A DNA stretch of 64,000 nucleotides from Comamonas sp. KCTC 72670 (lineage in GTDB: Bacteria > Myxococcota > Myxococcia > Myxococcales > Myxococcaceae): assembly GCA_014656495.1 (NCBI GenBank), contig BNCN01000014.1, positions 166,362-230,361 on the forward strand. The letters run 5' to 3'. The stretch's first letter is position 1. Each line of letters starts with the position of its first letter. Shown one piece after another: positions 10,888 to 20,500 of this stretch. The notes beneath the pieces are model-generated. The model did not search any database. It was not told the origin of the DNA and worked only from the letters and a program-made list of their open reading frames with translations. The position numbers and the translations under genes were made by a program.

Positions 10888-13002
10888 CTACTTGCGCGCG
10901 GCCTGCTCAGCCGCCAGCTTCTCCTTGTACGACGCCATCAGGGCCTCGGACTCGTTCCGGGGCACCGGCGTGTAGCGGGAGAACTCCATCGTGTACTCGC
11001 CCTTGCCCTGGGTGGCGGAGCGCAGGTCCGTGGAGTAGCCGAACATCGTGTTCAGCGGCACCTCGGCCACCGCCGTGACGTAGCCCTCGGCCGTCTCGGT
11101 GGAGAGGATGGTGCCACGGCGCTGGTTCAGCTGACCGACGACGGAGCCCTGGAAGTCCTCGGGCGCCTGGACCTCCACCTTCATCATCGGCTCGAGGATG
11201 ATGGGCTTGGCGGCGGCGTAGCCCTCGCGGAAGCCCATGATGGCGGCCGTCTTGAACGCCATTTCGGACGAGTCGACCGCGTGGAAGGCGCCGTCGTTGA
11301 TGACGACGCGCACGCCCACGACGGGGAAGCCGATGAGGCTGCCCTTCTTCACGGCCTCGGTGAAGCCCTTGTCGCAGGCCGGGATGAACTCGCGGGGGAT
11401 GGAGCCGCCCACGATGTCGTCCACGAACTCGTACTGCTGCACGGCGTCCGAGGGCAGCGGCTCGAGGTAGCCGCACACGCGGGCGAACTGGCCGGAGCCA
11501 CCCGTCTGCTTCTTGTGCGTGTACGCGAACTCGCCCTTCTGGGAGATGGTCTCGCGGTACGCCACCTGCGGCTTACCGGCCTGGACCTCGCAGTTGTACT
11601 CGCGCTTCATGCGCTCGATGTAGATCTCCAGGTGGAGCTCACCCATGCCGCGGATGATGGTCTGCCCGGACTCCTCGTCGCGGTGCACGCGGAAGGTGGG
11701 GTCTTCCTTGGTGAACCGGTTGAGCGCCTTGGAGAAGTTGGCCAGCGCGGAGCGGTCCTTGGGGGCCACGGCGAGCGAGATCACGGCGTCCGGAACGTGC
11801 ATGGACGTCATGGTGTAGTTCACCGCGCCGTCGGTGAACGTGTCACCGGACGCGCACTCGATGCCGAACAGCGCAACGATGTCACCGGCGGTGGCGTCGT
11901 TGATGTCGTTCATCTGGCTGGAGTGCATGCGCACGATGCGCGGAACCTTGACCTTCTTCTGGTTCGACTGGTTGACGATGAAGTCACCCTTCGAAACCCG
12001 GCCCTGGTAGATGCGCATGTACGTCAGCTGCCCGTAGCGGCCGTCTTCCAGCTTGAACGCCAGACCGACGAAGGGCTTCTCCGGGTCGGACTCGAGGATG
12101 ACCTTCGCCTCGTTGTTCTTCTGGTCCAGCGCCTCGTTCTGCGCCTCCTTGGGGTTCGGGAGGTACGCGCAGACGGCGTTCAGGAGCAGCTGCACGCCCT
12201 TGTTCTTGTAGGCGGAGCCGCACATGACCGGCGTCATCTTCAGGCCGATGGTGGCCCGGCGGATGGCGGCGATCAGCTGCTCGTTGCTGATGGCCTCGTC
12301 GGCCAGGAACAGCTCGCCGAGCTGGTCGTCGACCTCGGCCACGCCCTCGATCATCTGCTGGCGGCGCGTCTTGGCCTCGTCCAGCAGCTCCGCGGGAACC
12401 TCCTCCTCGCGGACGTTCTCGCCGTTGTCACCATCGAAGTAGAACGCCTTCATGGTGATGAGGTCGATCAGGCCCTTGTGACGGTCCTCGGCGCCGATGG
12501 GCAGCTGGAGCTTCACGGGGTGGTGGTTCAGCTTCTCCTTCAGCTGCGCGGCCACGCGGTCATAGTTCGCGCCGGCGCGGTCCATCTTGTTGACGAACGC
12601 GATGCGCGGAACGCGGTAGCGCTTCATCTGGCGGTCCACCGTGATGGACTGCGACTGCACGCCGGACACGGAGCAGAGGACGAGGATGGCGCCGTCGAGC
12701 ACGCGGAGCGAGCGCTCCACCTCGATGGTGAAGTCCACGTGTCCCGGCGTGTCGATCAGGTTGATGTTGTGGTCGCCCCACATCGCGAACGTGGCGGCGG
12801 ACTGGATGGTGATGCCCTTCTCACGCTCCAGGTCCATCGAGTCCATGATCGCGCCCACGCCGTCCTTGCCGCGGACCTCGTGGATCTCGTGAATCCGACC
12901 CGTGTAGAACAGGATGCGCTCGGAGAGCGTCGTCTTGCCCGAGTCGATGTGGGCGGAGATACCGATGTTTCGAATCTTCTCGATGGGTGCGTTGGCGGCC
13001 AC
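10888..13002 (-). CDS. fusA: Elongation factor G, mitochondrial EFG1/spdEFG-like
   Basis: 704 residues, GTG start with AAGGA 7-8 nt upstream. The GTPase domain is complete: G1 AHIDSGKTT, G3 DTPGH, G4 NKMD. Domains II-V follow, the last with GYVTAVAEVPL and the FGYSTDLRSATQGKGEYTM segment. The switch/insert region (GRIHEIHEVRGKDGVGAIMD, then LEREKGITIQSAAT) reads like mitochondrial EF-G1 rather than the canonical bacterial form. It is encoded alone, not in a str operon with rpsL/rpsG/tuf. It promotes ribosomal translocation or, if specialised, recycling. Confidence 0.95.
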   Translation of the reverse strand: MAANAPIEKIRNIGISAHIDSGKTTLSERILFYTGRIHEIHEVRGKDGVGAIMDSMDLEREKGITIQSAATFAMWGDHNINLIDTPGHVDFTIEVERSLRVLDGAILVLCSVSGVQSQSITVDRQMKRYRVPRIAFVNKMDRAGANYDRVAAQLKEKLNHHPVKLQLPIGAEDRHKGLIDLITMKAFYFDGDNGENVREEEVPAELLDEAKTRRQQMIEGVAEVDDQLGELFLADEAISNEQLIAAIRRATIGLKMTPVMCGSAYKNKGVQLLLNAVCAYLPNPKEAQNEALDQKNNEAKVILESDPEKPFVGLAFKLEDGRYGQLTYMRIYQGRVSKGDFIVNQSNQKKVKVPRIVRMHSSQMNDINDATAGDIVALFGIECASGDTFTDGAVNYTMTSMHVPDAVISLAVAPKDRSALANFSKALNRFTKEDPTFRVHRDEESGQTIIRGMGELHLEIYIERMKREYNCEVQAGKPQVAYRETISQKGEFAYTHKKQTGGSGQFARVCGYLEPLPSDAVQQYEFVDDIVGGSIPREFIPACDKGFTEAVKKGSLIGFPVVGVRVVINDGAFHAVDSSEMAFKTAAIMGFREGYAAAKPIILEPMMKVEVQAPEDFQGSVVGQLNQRRGTILSTETAEGYVTAVAEVPLNTMFGYSTDLRSATQGKGEYTMEFSRYTPVPRNESEALMASYKEKLAAEQAARK

Positions 13003-13159
13003 GATCCGGTCCTTCTTTTCTTGAAAGTGCCTGACGGAACAGAGCAGGCGGGGCCTCTACTTCCCACAGGACGTAGTTTCCAGCCAAATCCGCATGGAGT
13101 GAGACTCACCTGAGCCCACCTCCGCCTACTCTGTGCCATTTCAGTTGGGGTTATTAACG
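13003..13159. promoter_or_regulatory. Divergent promoter region, fusA / SnoaL-like gene
   Basis: 157 bp separates the two divergent starts and must hold both promoters. The stretch just before the SnoaL-like gene is locally AT-richer (TTATTAACG), but no convincing -35/-10 pair was picked. Confidence 0.3.
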
Positions 13160-13522
13160 ATGAGCGCGCGCGAAAACTTCTCCTTGGCCCAGGCCTGGTT
13201 GGACGCTTTCAACGCCTACGACGTGGACGCGCTGGTGGCGCTTTATGCCGAGGATGCCACCCACACGTCACCGAAAATCCGGGTGCTGCATCCGGAGACA
13301 GGTGGACGTTTGGTGGGCCGGCCGGCCCTGTCCGCGTGGTGGAAGGCGGCGAACGCCCGGCTGCCGGGGCTGCGGTACGAGCTGCTGGCCCTCACGGCGG
13401 ACGAGGACCGGGTGTTCATGGAGTACCTGCGCCACGCGCCGGGGGAGGCCCCCATGCCGGTGGCGGAGGTCTTCGAGGTCCGCGGGGGCCGGATTGTCGC
13501 CTCGCGCGTGTACCACGGCTGA
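13160..13522 (+). CDS. SnoaL/NTF2-like small protein
   Basis: 120 residues. ATG at 13160 gives an N-terminal helix (LAQAWLDAFNAYDVDALVAL) followed by YAEDATHTSP, the signature start of the NTF2/SnoaL cone-shaped fold. Later strands (PMPVAEVFEVRGGRIV) end the domain. Such proteins are isomerases, cyclases or ligand-binding modules; the pocket residues do not identify a reaction. No signal peptide. Confidence 0.75.
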   Translation: MSARENFSLAQAWLDAFNAYDVDALVALYAEDATHTSPKIRVLHPETGGRLVGRPALSAWWKAANARLPGLRYELLALTADEDRVFMEYLRHAPGEAPMPVAEVFEVRGGRIVASRVYHG

Positions 13523-13587
13523 GGACGCCCCCAGGGCGCGGGAGTTGGGCTAGCGTGCCCGCGCCCCAGACACCGAGGAGGACGGAC

Positions 13588-13917
13588 GTGGCCAAGAACT
13601 CCAGCACCAGCGCCTTCGACAGGGACTTCGGGTACCTGATGCCGTTCCTGGACCGGGTGACGGAGGCCGCCTCCCAGTTGGAGGACGCCTCCGCCCGCGC
13701 CGAGCTCTCCCGGCTGATGGTGGAGGAGAAGGCGCGCTGGCAGCGCATCCAGGAGCTGCTGGGTGGGGCCGGCGGCCGGGGCGCGGCCATCCCCGCGGCC
13801 GCGCAGGAGTCCACCTCCGAGGCGCCGCGGCTGGCGCGGGCCTCGGCGGACGACCTGCATGAGGCGGCGCCTTTCGCCACCGGCCTCACGGTGGGCAGCC
13901 TCAAAGGCACCCGCTGA
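13588..13917 (+). CDS. Conserved hypothetical protein, helical
   Basis: 109 residues from GTG at 13588, supported by GAGGAG 5-7 nt upstream. The N-terminal half is two likely amphipathic helices (FGYLMPFLDRVTEAASQLE and LSRLMVEEKARWQRIQELL). The rest is Ala/Gly-rich and probably disordered. No family was recognised. It is 65 bp after the SnoaL-like gene, so co-transcription is possible. Its 3' end overlaps the converging flavoprotein gene by 17 nt. Confidence 0.6.
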   Translation: MAKNSSTSAFDRDFGYLMPFLDRVTEAASQLEDASARAELSRLMVEEKARWQRIQELLGGAGGRGAAIPAAAQESTSEAPRLARASADDLHEAAPFATGLTVGSLKGTR

Positions 13918-15304
13918 GCTGATCCAACGCGTCGAAGGTCGCCGCTTTGTAGGCCTCTGACAGGGTGGGGTAGTTGAAGCAGGTCTCCACGAAGAGCCGC
14001 GCGGTGGCGCCCGTCATGAGCGCCATCAGGCCCACGTGCACCAGCTCGGAGGCCTGGGGCCCCATGACGTGCACGCCCAGCAGCTTGAGGCTCTCCCGGT
14101 GGAAGAGCAGCTTCAGGAGGCCGTGCGTGTCGCCCAGGATCTGGCCCCGCGGGTTGGTGGCGAAGGGCGCGCGGCCGGCCACGTAGGGCACGTTGAGCTT
14201 GCGCAGGGCCTCCTCCGTCTCACCGGCCATGGACACCTCGGGGATGGTGTAGATGCCGAAGGGCAGCACCGGGGCCATGGTGCGCCCGCCGCCCAGGCCG
14301 AAGGCGTGCTCCACCGCGATGCGCGCCTGGTCCATGGAGGTGGAGGCCAGCGCGGGGAAGCCGATGACGTCCCCCACCGCGTAGATGTGGGGCACGGCCG
14401 TCTGGAACGTGGGGCCCACCTCCACCTGGCCGCGCGGGCCCACCTTCACGCCCAGGGCCTCCAGGCCCAGGCCCGCCGTGTTGGCGGTGCGGCCGGAGGC
14501 CACCAGCACCTGGTCCGTCTCCAGCACCGCCCCCGAGGACAGCACCATCTGGATGGGGGTGTCCGCGTCCTGGGGCACGTCCACCTTCTCCACCACCTGC
14601 CCGAAGCGCAGCTGGATGCCGAGCGCCTCCATGCGCTGGCCCAGCAGGGCGGAGAACTCGTCGTCGAGGAAGGACAGCAGCTCCGTGCGCGCCTCCACCA
14701 GCGTCACGGGGATGCCCAGGGCGGCGAACATGCACGCGTACTCGCAGCCGATGACGCCCGCGCCCACCACCACCAGCGAGCGCGGCAGCCGCTCCAGCTC
14801 CAGCACCTCGTCCGAGTCGTGGATGCGCGGATCCTCGAAGGGGTAGAGCGGGGGCCGGTACGGCGACGAGCCGGTGGCCACCAGCAGCGTGTCGCCCGTG
14901 AGCCGCCGCTCCGGCGCGTCCTGGCGGCGCACCACGACGGTGTGCGCGTCCGCGAGCGCCCCGGTGCCCTGGAGGATCTCCACCTTGTGGCGCTGGAGGT
15001 TGCGCGCGATGCGCTCGCGCTCGATGTCCTTCACCCGCCGCTCCCGGAAGAGGAAGTCGGACACGGTGGCCTCGTGGCGCAGCGTCGTCTCCACGCTGTA
15101 GAGGCCGCGGGCCCGGAAGCCGGACAGGTGCAGCGCCGTCTCCCGGAGCGTCTTGGAGGGCAGGGTGCCCGTGTTCGCCGCGGTGCCTCCCAGCACCGGC
15201 TCCCGCTCCACCACCGCCACGCGTTTGCCCGCGAGGGCCGCCTGCACCGCGCCCCATTCACCGGCTGGGCCGGAGCCAATCACCACCAGGTCGAAGTCCG
15301 CCAT
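13901..15304 (-). CDS. sthA: Soluble (Si-specific) NAD(P)+ transhydrogenase-like flavoprotein
   Basis: 467 residues of the class-I pyridine nucleotide-disulphide oxidoreductase fold. It has an FAD-binding GSGPAGEWGAVQAA at the N-terminus, a second dinucleotide motif VVVGAGVIGCEYA near residue 180, and the FAD-site YAVGDVIGFPALAS. The redox-active CxxxxC is absent: the site reads GGTAANTGTLPSK. This excludes lipoamide dehydrogenase, glutathione reductase and mercuric reductase and fits SthA-type enzymes, which pass hydride between NADPH and NAD+ in the cytoplasm. A related non-disulphide oxidoreductase remains possible. Confidence 0.75.
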   Translation of the reverse strand: MADFDLVVIGSGPAGEWGAVQAALAGKRVAVVEREPVLGGTAANTGTLPSKTLRETALHLSGFRARGLYSVETTLRHEATVSDFLFRERRVKDIERERIARNLQRHKVEILQGTGALADAHTVVVRRQDAPERRLTGDTLLVATGSSPYRPPLYPFEDPRIHDSDEVLELERLPRSLVVVGAGVIGCEYACMFAALGIPVTLVEARTELLSFLDDEFSALLGQRMEALGIQLRFGQVVEKVDVPQDADTPIQMVLSSGAVLETDQVLVASGRTANTAGLGLEALGVKVGPRGQVEVGPTFQTAVPHIYAVGDVIGFPALASTSMDQARIAVEHAFGLGGGRTMAPVLPFGIYTIPEVSMAGETEEALRKLNVPYVAGRAPFATNPRGQILGDTHGLLKLLFHRESLKLLGVHVMGPQASELVHVGLMALMTGATARLFVETCFNYPTLSEAYKAATFDALDQLSGCL

Positions 15305-15354
15305 GGGGGCGAAGGTACGCGACCCCGCCGGTGCTTTGAAGTCAATGCAACCCG

Positions 15355-16158
15355 CTAAGGGGCCGAGGGGGCGCGCCCTTCGTAGCGCAGCCCCTCGTGG
15401 ACCTCGTCGTCGGTGAGCAGCCGGAAGGTGCCCTCGGGGATGCCGTCCAGCGACACGCCGCCCACGGCCTCGCGGTGCAGCGCGCGCACCGGCAGGCCCA
15501 CCGCGCCCAGCATCCGCTTCACCTGGTGGTGCCGGCCCTCGGTGAGCGTCACCTCCACGGTGTGCTCGTCGCGCACGCGGACCTTGGCGGGGCGGGCGGG
15601 GCCGTCATCCAGCGTCATGCCCCGGCGCAGGGGCTCCACCTTCTCGTCGTCCGCGATGCTGAAGACGGTGGCCACGTAGCGCTTGGGCAGCCGCGTGTCC
15701 GGGGACGTGGCGTGCGCCACCAGCTTGTCGTCGTTGGTGAAGAGCAGCAGGCCCGTGGAGTCCACGTCCAGGCGCCCCACGGCGTGCCACGTGTAGCGCG
15801 CCAGCTCCGGGGGCAGCTGCGGCAGCAGGGCCTCGAACACGGTGCCGGTGCGGTGCTGCCGCTCCGTGGAGGACAAGAGGCCCGCGGGCTTGTGGAAGGC
15901 CAGCACGCGCGTGGCGGGGGCCTCCAGCGACACGACGTGCCCGTCCACCTTCACGGTGGCGCCCGGGGGCACGGGGGCGAGCGCCATCTTCGCCACGCGG
16001 CCGTTGATGCTGACGCGGCCGGCGCGGATGGCGTCGTCGGCCTCGTCCTGCGGGAAGATGCCGGCGCGGGCCAGCGCGCGGGCCAGCCAATCCGGCTTCT
16101 CCTTGCCCTCCCAGCGTTTGTGCTGCGGTGGCTTCGTCTTGTCGGGCTTGCGGGACAT
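15355..16158 (-). CDS. RsuA/RluB-family pseudouridine synthase
   Basis: 267 residues from ATG at 16158; longer in-frame starts would add Gly/Pro-rich junk. A short basic head is followed by an S4 RNA-binding domain (LARALARAGIFPQDEADDAI). The catalytic domain has VGRLDVDSTGLLLFTND, with the nucleophilic Asp in RLD, and the family motif EGRHHQVKRM. It isomerises a uridine in rRNA; RluB, RluE/F and RsuA cannot be separated by these motifs alone. Confidence 0.88.
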   Translation of the reverse strand: MSRKPDKTKPPQHKRWEGKEKPDWLARALARAGIFPQDEADDAIRAGRVSINGRVAKMALAPVPPGATVKVDGHVVSLEAPATRVLAFHKPAGLLSSTERQHRTGTVFEALLPQLPPELARYTWHAVGRLDVDSTGLLLFTNDDKLVAHATSPDTRLPKRYVATVFSIADDEKVEPLRRGMTLDDGPARPAKVRVRDEHTVEVTLTEGRHHQVKRMLGAVGLPVRALHREAVGGVSLDGIPEGTFRLLTDDEVHEGLRYEGRAPSAP

Positions 16159-16347
16159 GGGCGCGGCACTGTACCCGGCCCGCCCGGAGACGGCAGGGGA
16201 AGTGTGCCTGGGGCAGGCCCCTGGGGGAGGGCCTGGCTGGGCGCCCGGTCCCTGTCCGCCCTTGGCGCGCGGCCCTCCGGGAGGGCGGGCACCCCCGCGG
16301 GCCGGTGGCCACCTTTCCAGGAAGCACCCTCTGCCAGGAGACCGCTC

Positions 16348-16629
16348 ATGAACACCCGGATGCCGTACCTGTCGCTGCTGGTCCCCGCGCTCGCGCTCGC
16401 GCAGTCCCAGGCCGAGTCTCCCGTCACCGCGCCCATCGGCCGTGAGCCCACGGCCATGAGCGGGCCCTCGACGTGGGTCTGGGTGCTGCTGCTCGTGGTG
16501 GCCGCCGCCGCCTTCGCCTGGAGCGCCACGCGCCTGGCCCGGCGTCACAAGGGGCCGCCGCCCCCGGGCCGGGGAGGCATCGGGGTGGGCTCGGGCACGA
16601 ACGTGCCGCGCAAGACGCGCCCCGTCTAA
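16348..16629 (+). CDS. Small membrane protein, hypothetical
   Basis: 93 residues, ATG behind AGGAG (7 nt). It has a cleavable signal-like N-terminus (YLSLLVPALALAQSQA), a short periplasmic piece, one strong membrane helix (TWVWVLLLVVAAAAFAWS) and a basic Gly-rich tail (RRHKGPPPPGRGG). Topology would place the tail in the cytoplasm. No family recognised. It converges with the TrmJ-like gene (4-nt overlap). Confidence 0.6.
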   Translation: MNTRMPYLSLLVPALALAQSQAESPVTAPIGREPTAMSGPSTWVWVLLLVVAAAAFAWSATRLARRHKGPPPPGRGGIGVGSGTNVPRKTRPV

Positions 16630-17348
16630 CCGGCCGGCCACCGCTTGCGGACGCTGTGAAGCGCGGCCAACCACAGCCGCGCTTCCTTCCGCGTCAGCCG
16701 TGAGCGGCGCAGCGGCGCGAACAGGTCCCTCACCGCCGTGCGGCCCGGCTGGGCGTCCACCAGGAAGCCCCCGGCGGTGAGGACGTTCTCCAGCGTGGAC
16801 TCCACCTGCGCCAGCTCCGCGTCCGTGGCCGCGGCGGGCAGGGGCCCCGGGGGCGTGGCGGCGGCCTCCAGCATCGCCACGCGGACCTCGTAGGCATAGA
16901 GCAGCACGGCCTGCGCCAGGTTGATGGAGGGCTGCTCGGGCGCGGTCGGCACGGCCGACAAGTCGTGGACGCGCTCCACCTCCGCGTTGTTGAGGCCGCT
17001 GCGCTCGTCGCCGAAGACGAGCGCCACCGGGCCCTGGGGCGCCCGGGCCACCAGCTCCTCGCCCACCGCGCGTGGGGCGAGCCGGCGCTTGCCCTCGACC
17101 TTGCGGGAGCTGGTCCCCACCACCCAGACGCAGTCGGACACCGCCTCCTCCAGCGTGTCCGCGCGCCGGGCCGCGTCCAGCACGTCCCCGGCGTGGACGG
17201 CGAGCCTGCGCGCGGGCTCCAAATCCTCGACTTCCGGGCGGACCCAGACCCAGTCGGACAAGCCGCAGTTCTTCAGGGCCCGGGCCGCGGCGCCGAGGTT
17301 TTCCGCGTTGCGCGGGCGCATGAGGACGAATCGGACGGGCAGCACCAT
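16626..17348 (-). CDS. TrmJ-like tRNA/rRNA 2'-O-methyltransferase (SpoU family)
   Basis: 240 residues. SPOUT motifs are clear: FVLMRPRNAENLGAAARALKN (motif 1 region, Arg/Asn), VALVFGDERSGLNNAEVE (motif 2) and PSINLAQAVLLYAYEVR (motif 3, knot with AdoMet site). A helical C-terminal extension follows, as in TrmJ. E. coli TrmJ methylates the 2'-OH of residue 32 in tRNA; the target here is inferred from family only. Confidence 0.87.
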   Translation of the reverse strand: MVLPVRFVLMRPRNAENLGAAARALKNCGLSDWVWVRPEVEDLEPARRLAVHAGDVLDAARRADTLEEAVSDCVWVVGTSSRKVEGKRRLAPRAVGEELVARAPQGPVALVFGDERSGLNNAEVERVHDLSAVPTAPEQPSINLAQAVLLYAYEVRVAMLEAAATPPGPLPAAATDAELAQVESTLENVLTAGGFLVDAQPGRTAVRDLFAPLRRSRLTRKEARLWLAALHSVRKRWPAG

Positions 17349-17591
17349 GCGGGGCGCACCTTATCGGAATGGATGTCCCGTGGCGGCGCGGACTCCGCTA
17401 GCCTGGAGACCTCGAAGCCTTCGCAGGCGCCGGGGCGCCACGTGGGGTGTGGCCTCACGGACACCCTGCGGGTCCGCTGACGCGCGGGGGACGCGTCACG
17501 GCCGTGGGCGCCTGACCACAGCCCTCTCTTCCTCGGGGTGCCCTCGTCCGGCACGCCTTGTGAAGAACACGCGACATCTTCTGGAGGAATC

Positions 17592-20500
17592 ATGGGTTCG
17601 CAGTCCGTCGTCACGCAGCAGCCCCCCTGGGCGAAACGCTCCGGGTGGCTCCTCGCGGCCTTGCTGGTGGGCACCACGCTCGCCGGCTGCAAGAAGGAAG
17701 AGGCGCCCTCCGCGGAGCCGTCCTCGACGCAGCCCCAGCCGCCCGCCACGCAGTCGCCCTCCGCGGCGCCGGATGCGGCCACCACGGCCTCCGCGGAGGC
17801 GCCCAGGCCCGTCTCGCCCGAGACGCTGACGCCCGTCATCCGCGCCGTGTCCACCGGTGACACGCTGCCGGACCGGGTCGTCATCGAGTTTCCCCGGGAC
17901 GTGCGGCCCGACAACGAACTGGTGACGCCGGACACGTCCGTCACCTTCTCGCCGAGCGTGCCGGGCAGCTTCGCGTGGACCTCCGCGTCCACGCTCACCT
18001 TCACGCCGGCGGACAGCGGCTTCGCCTTCGACACGAAGTACACCGTCACGGTGGGGGCCGTGGGGCTGTCGTCGGGCCTGGTGAAGCCGCCCGTGGAGGG
18101 GGCGTGGTCCCACGCCTTCAGCACGCCGCCGTTCCAGTTCGTCCGCCTGGTGCCGCGTCAGCTCGACGTCGTGAAGGGCCGCGTGGAGGTGGAGGCCGTC
18201 TTCTCCGGCCCGGTGGACATCGCCGCCGTGCGCTCGCGCAGCGCCTTCCGGGTGGGGAGCCAGGCGGTGGGGGACGTGAAGTGGCGCACCGTCGTCCCGT
18301 CGCGGAACGTCGTGGCCGCGCAGCTGACCAGCCCGCTGCTCAAGCAGGGCCGCACCGTGGACTTCAGCCTCCAGGCGGGCCTGCCCGCCGCGTCGCAGGC
18401 GAAGACGGTGGCGCCCGCGGCGCGGAGCGCGTTCGAGGTTCGCCCCGGCAAGCGCATCGACATCACCCGCGTCTCCGTGGAGCAGGGCAACACCGGCTTC
18501 TACCTGGAGGTGAGCTGCCGCGACGTGGACGGCGCCGAGCCGCCCACGCCCCGCGAGACGGATGGCTATGACCCGTACTACTGGGACCACCGCAACCGCG
18601 GCTGCTCGCTGGACGAGGGCATCGCCGCCGAGGCCATCCACCTGTCGCCCGCGGTGAAGGTCTCCGTCGCGCCGAGCCGCCGCGGCTTCCGCATCTTCGG
18701 TGACTTCAAGCGCGGCTCGTACACGCTGCGCATCGACGCCGGCACGGCCTCGGTGGGCGGCGGCATGCTGCTGGCCACCTTCGAGGAGGCGGTCGCCGTC
18801 CCCGCGCGCTCGCCCCAGCTCTCCTTCGCGACGACGGGCCGCTACCTGCCGCGCAGCGCGTGGCGCAACCTGCCGCTGCAGCACCTCAACCTGGACTCGG
18901 CGGAGCTCACCGTCCGCAACGTGCCGCCGGAGAACCTCGTCTTCTGGATGAGCGACGACTACCGGGAGCGCGCGGACGAGCGCACCTCCAACGTCGTGGC
19001 GAAGCAGAAGCTGGCGCTCAAGGCGCCGGCGGACACCCTCACGACGACCTATGTGGACGTGGCCACCCTGGTGCCCGGCAACATCCGGGGCCTGGTGGAA
19101 ATCACGGCCAAGCAGGGCCGCTACGAGGCGGCCAGCCGCATCCTGCTCACCAACCTGAGCCTCGTGGCCAAGCGGGGCGGACCGGCCCCGGGCTCCAGCG
19201 ACGCCGGTGAGGTCTGGGTGTGGGCGCTGGGCATCGAGAACACCGAGCCGCTGTCCGGCGTCGAAGTCACCCTGGTGAAGAAGAGCGGCGAGGCGGTGTC
19301 CCGCTGCACCACGGTGGCGGCGGAGGGCTGCGTGCTCAAGGTGCCCGCGCCCGGCGTGGATGACAGCCAGCCCTTCGCGCTCATCGCCCGGGATGGCGGC
19401 GAGCTGACGTACCTCAAGTACAGCGAGCTCAAGACGGAGATCGCCAACTCGGACGTGCAGGGCGAGCCGTACCGCTCCGAGAAGGCCTACCGCGCCGCCA
19501 TCTGGTCCGACCGGGGCGTGTACCGGCCCGGCGACACCGCGCACATCGCCGCGGTGCTGCGCGGCCAGGACGACAAGGCGCCGCCTTCGGGGATGCCGGT
19601 GGAGCTGCGCGTGGTGGACCCGCGCGAGCGCGAGCTGAAGAAGGTGTCGCTGAAGACGAACGCGGCGGGCGTGGTGTCGTTGGATTTGCCCTTCGACTCC
19701 TTCCAGGACACGGGCACCTACGGCGTGACGCTGAAGGTCGCCGACCGCGACGTGGCCTGGTACCACGTCAGCGTGGAGGAGTTCGTCCCCGAGCGCATGA
19801 AGGTGGAGGCGCGCACGGAGAAGAGCGGCTACCTCCAGGGCGAGGAGATTCCGGTGGGCGTGGAGGCGGCGTACCTCTTCGGCGGCTCCGCGGAGGGCAG
19901 CCCGGTGGAGGTGGCGTGCCGGCTGGTGCCGTCGTCGTTCAAGCCCAAGGACAACGCGCAGTACACGTATGGCCTCTGGCGCCAGGACGGCAGCGAGCCG
20001 CGCGGCGTCACGCTGGGGCAGGTGAAGGGCACGCTGGACGCCAAGGGCCAGGCGCTGCTGCGCTGCCCGGCCCAGGGGGCCATGGGCGCCCTGAAGGGGG
20101 CCGCCGAGCTGAGCGCGCTGGCCAGCGTCTTCGAGTCCGGCAGCGGCCGCTCCACCGTGAACAGCGTGAAGGTGCCGGTGCACCCGGAGACCTACTACGT
20201 GGGCCTCCAGGCCAGCACGGGCAAGGTGAAGGCCGGCAAGCCCTTCACGGTGAAGGGCGTGGTGGTGGACTGGGACGGCAAGCTGGTGACGGCCTCCGGC
20301 AAGGCGCCCGCGTCCGTGGACGTGGAGTACCTGCGCCTGGAGGAGGAGTACGGCTACTTCTACGACGAGAACGAGGGCTATGAGCGCTACCAGCGCCACC
20401 TGCGTCCGCTGCGGGAGGGCCGCTCCTCGGTGGCGGTGAAGGACGGCCGCTTCTCGCTGGACGTGACGCCGGGCGCGGACGCCGCGGGCTACATCGTGCG

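Noticed and set aside
13901..15304. Lipoamide dehydrogenase or mercuric reductase
   Set aside because: The catalytic CxxxxC pair is missing; the site reads GTAANTGT.
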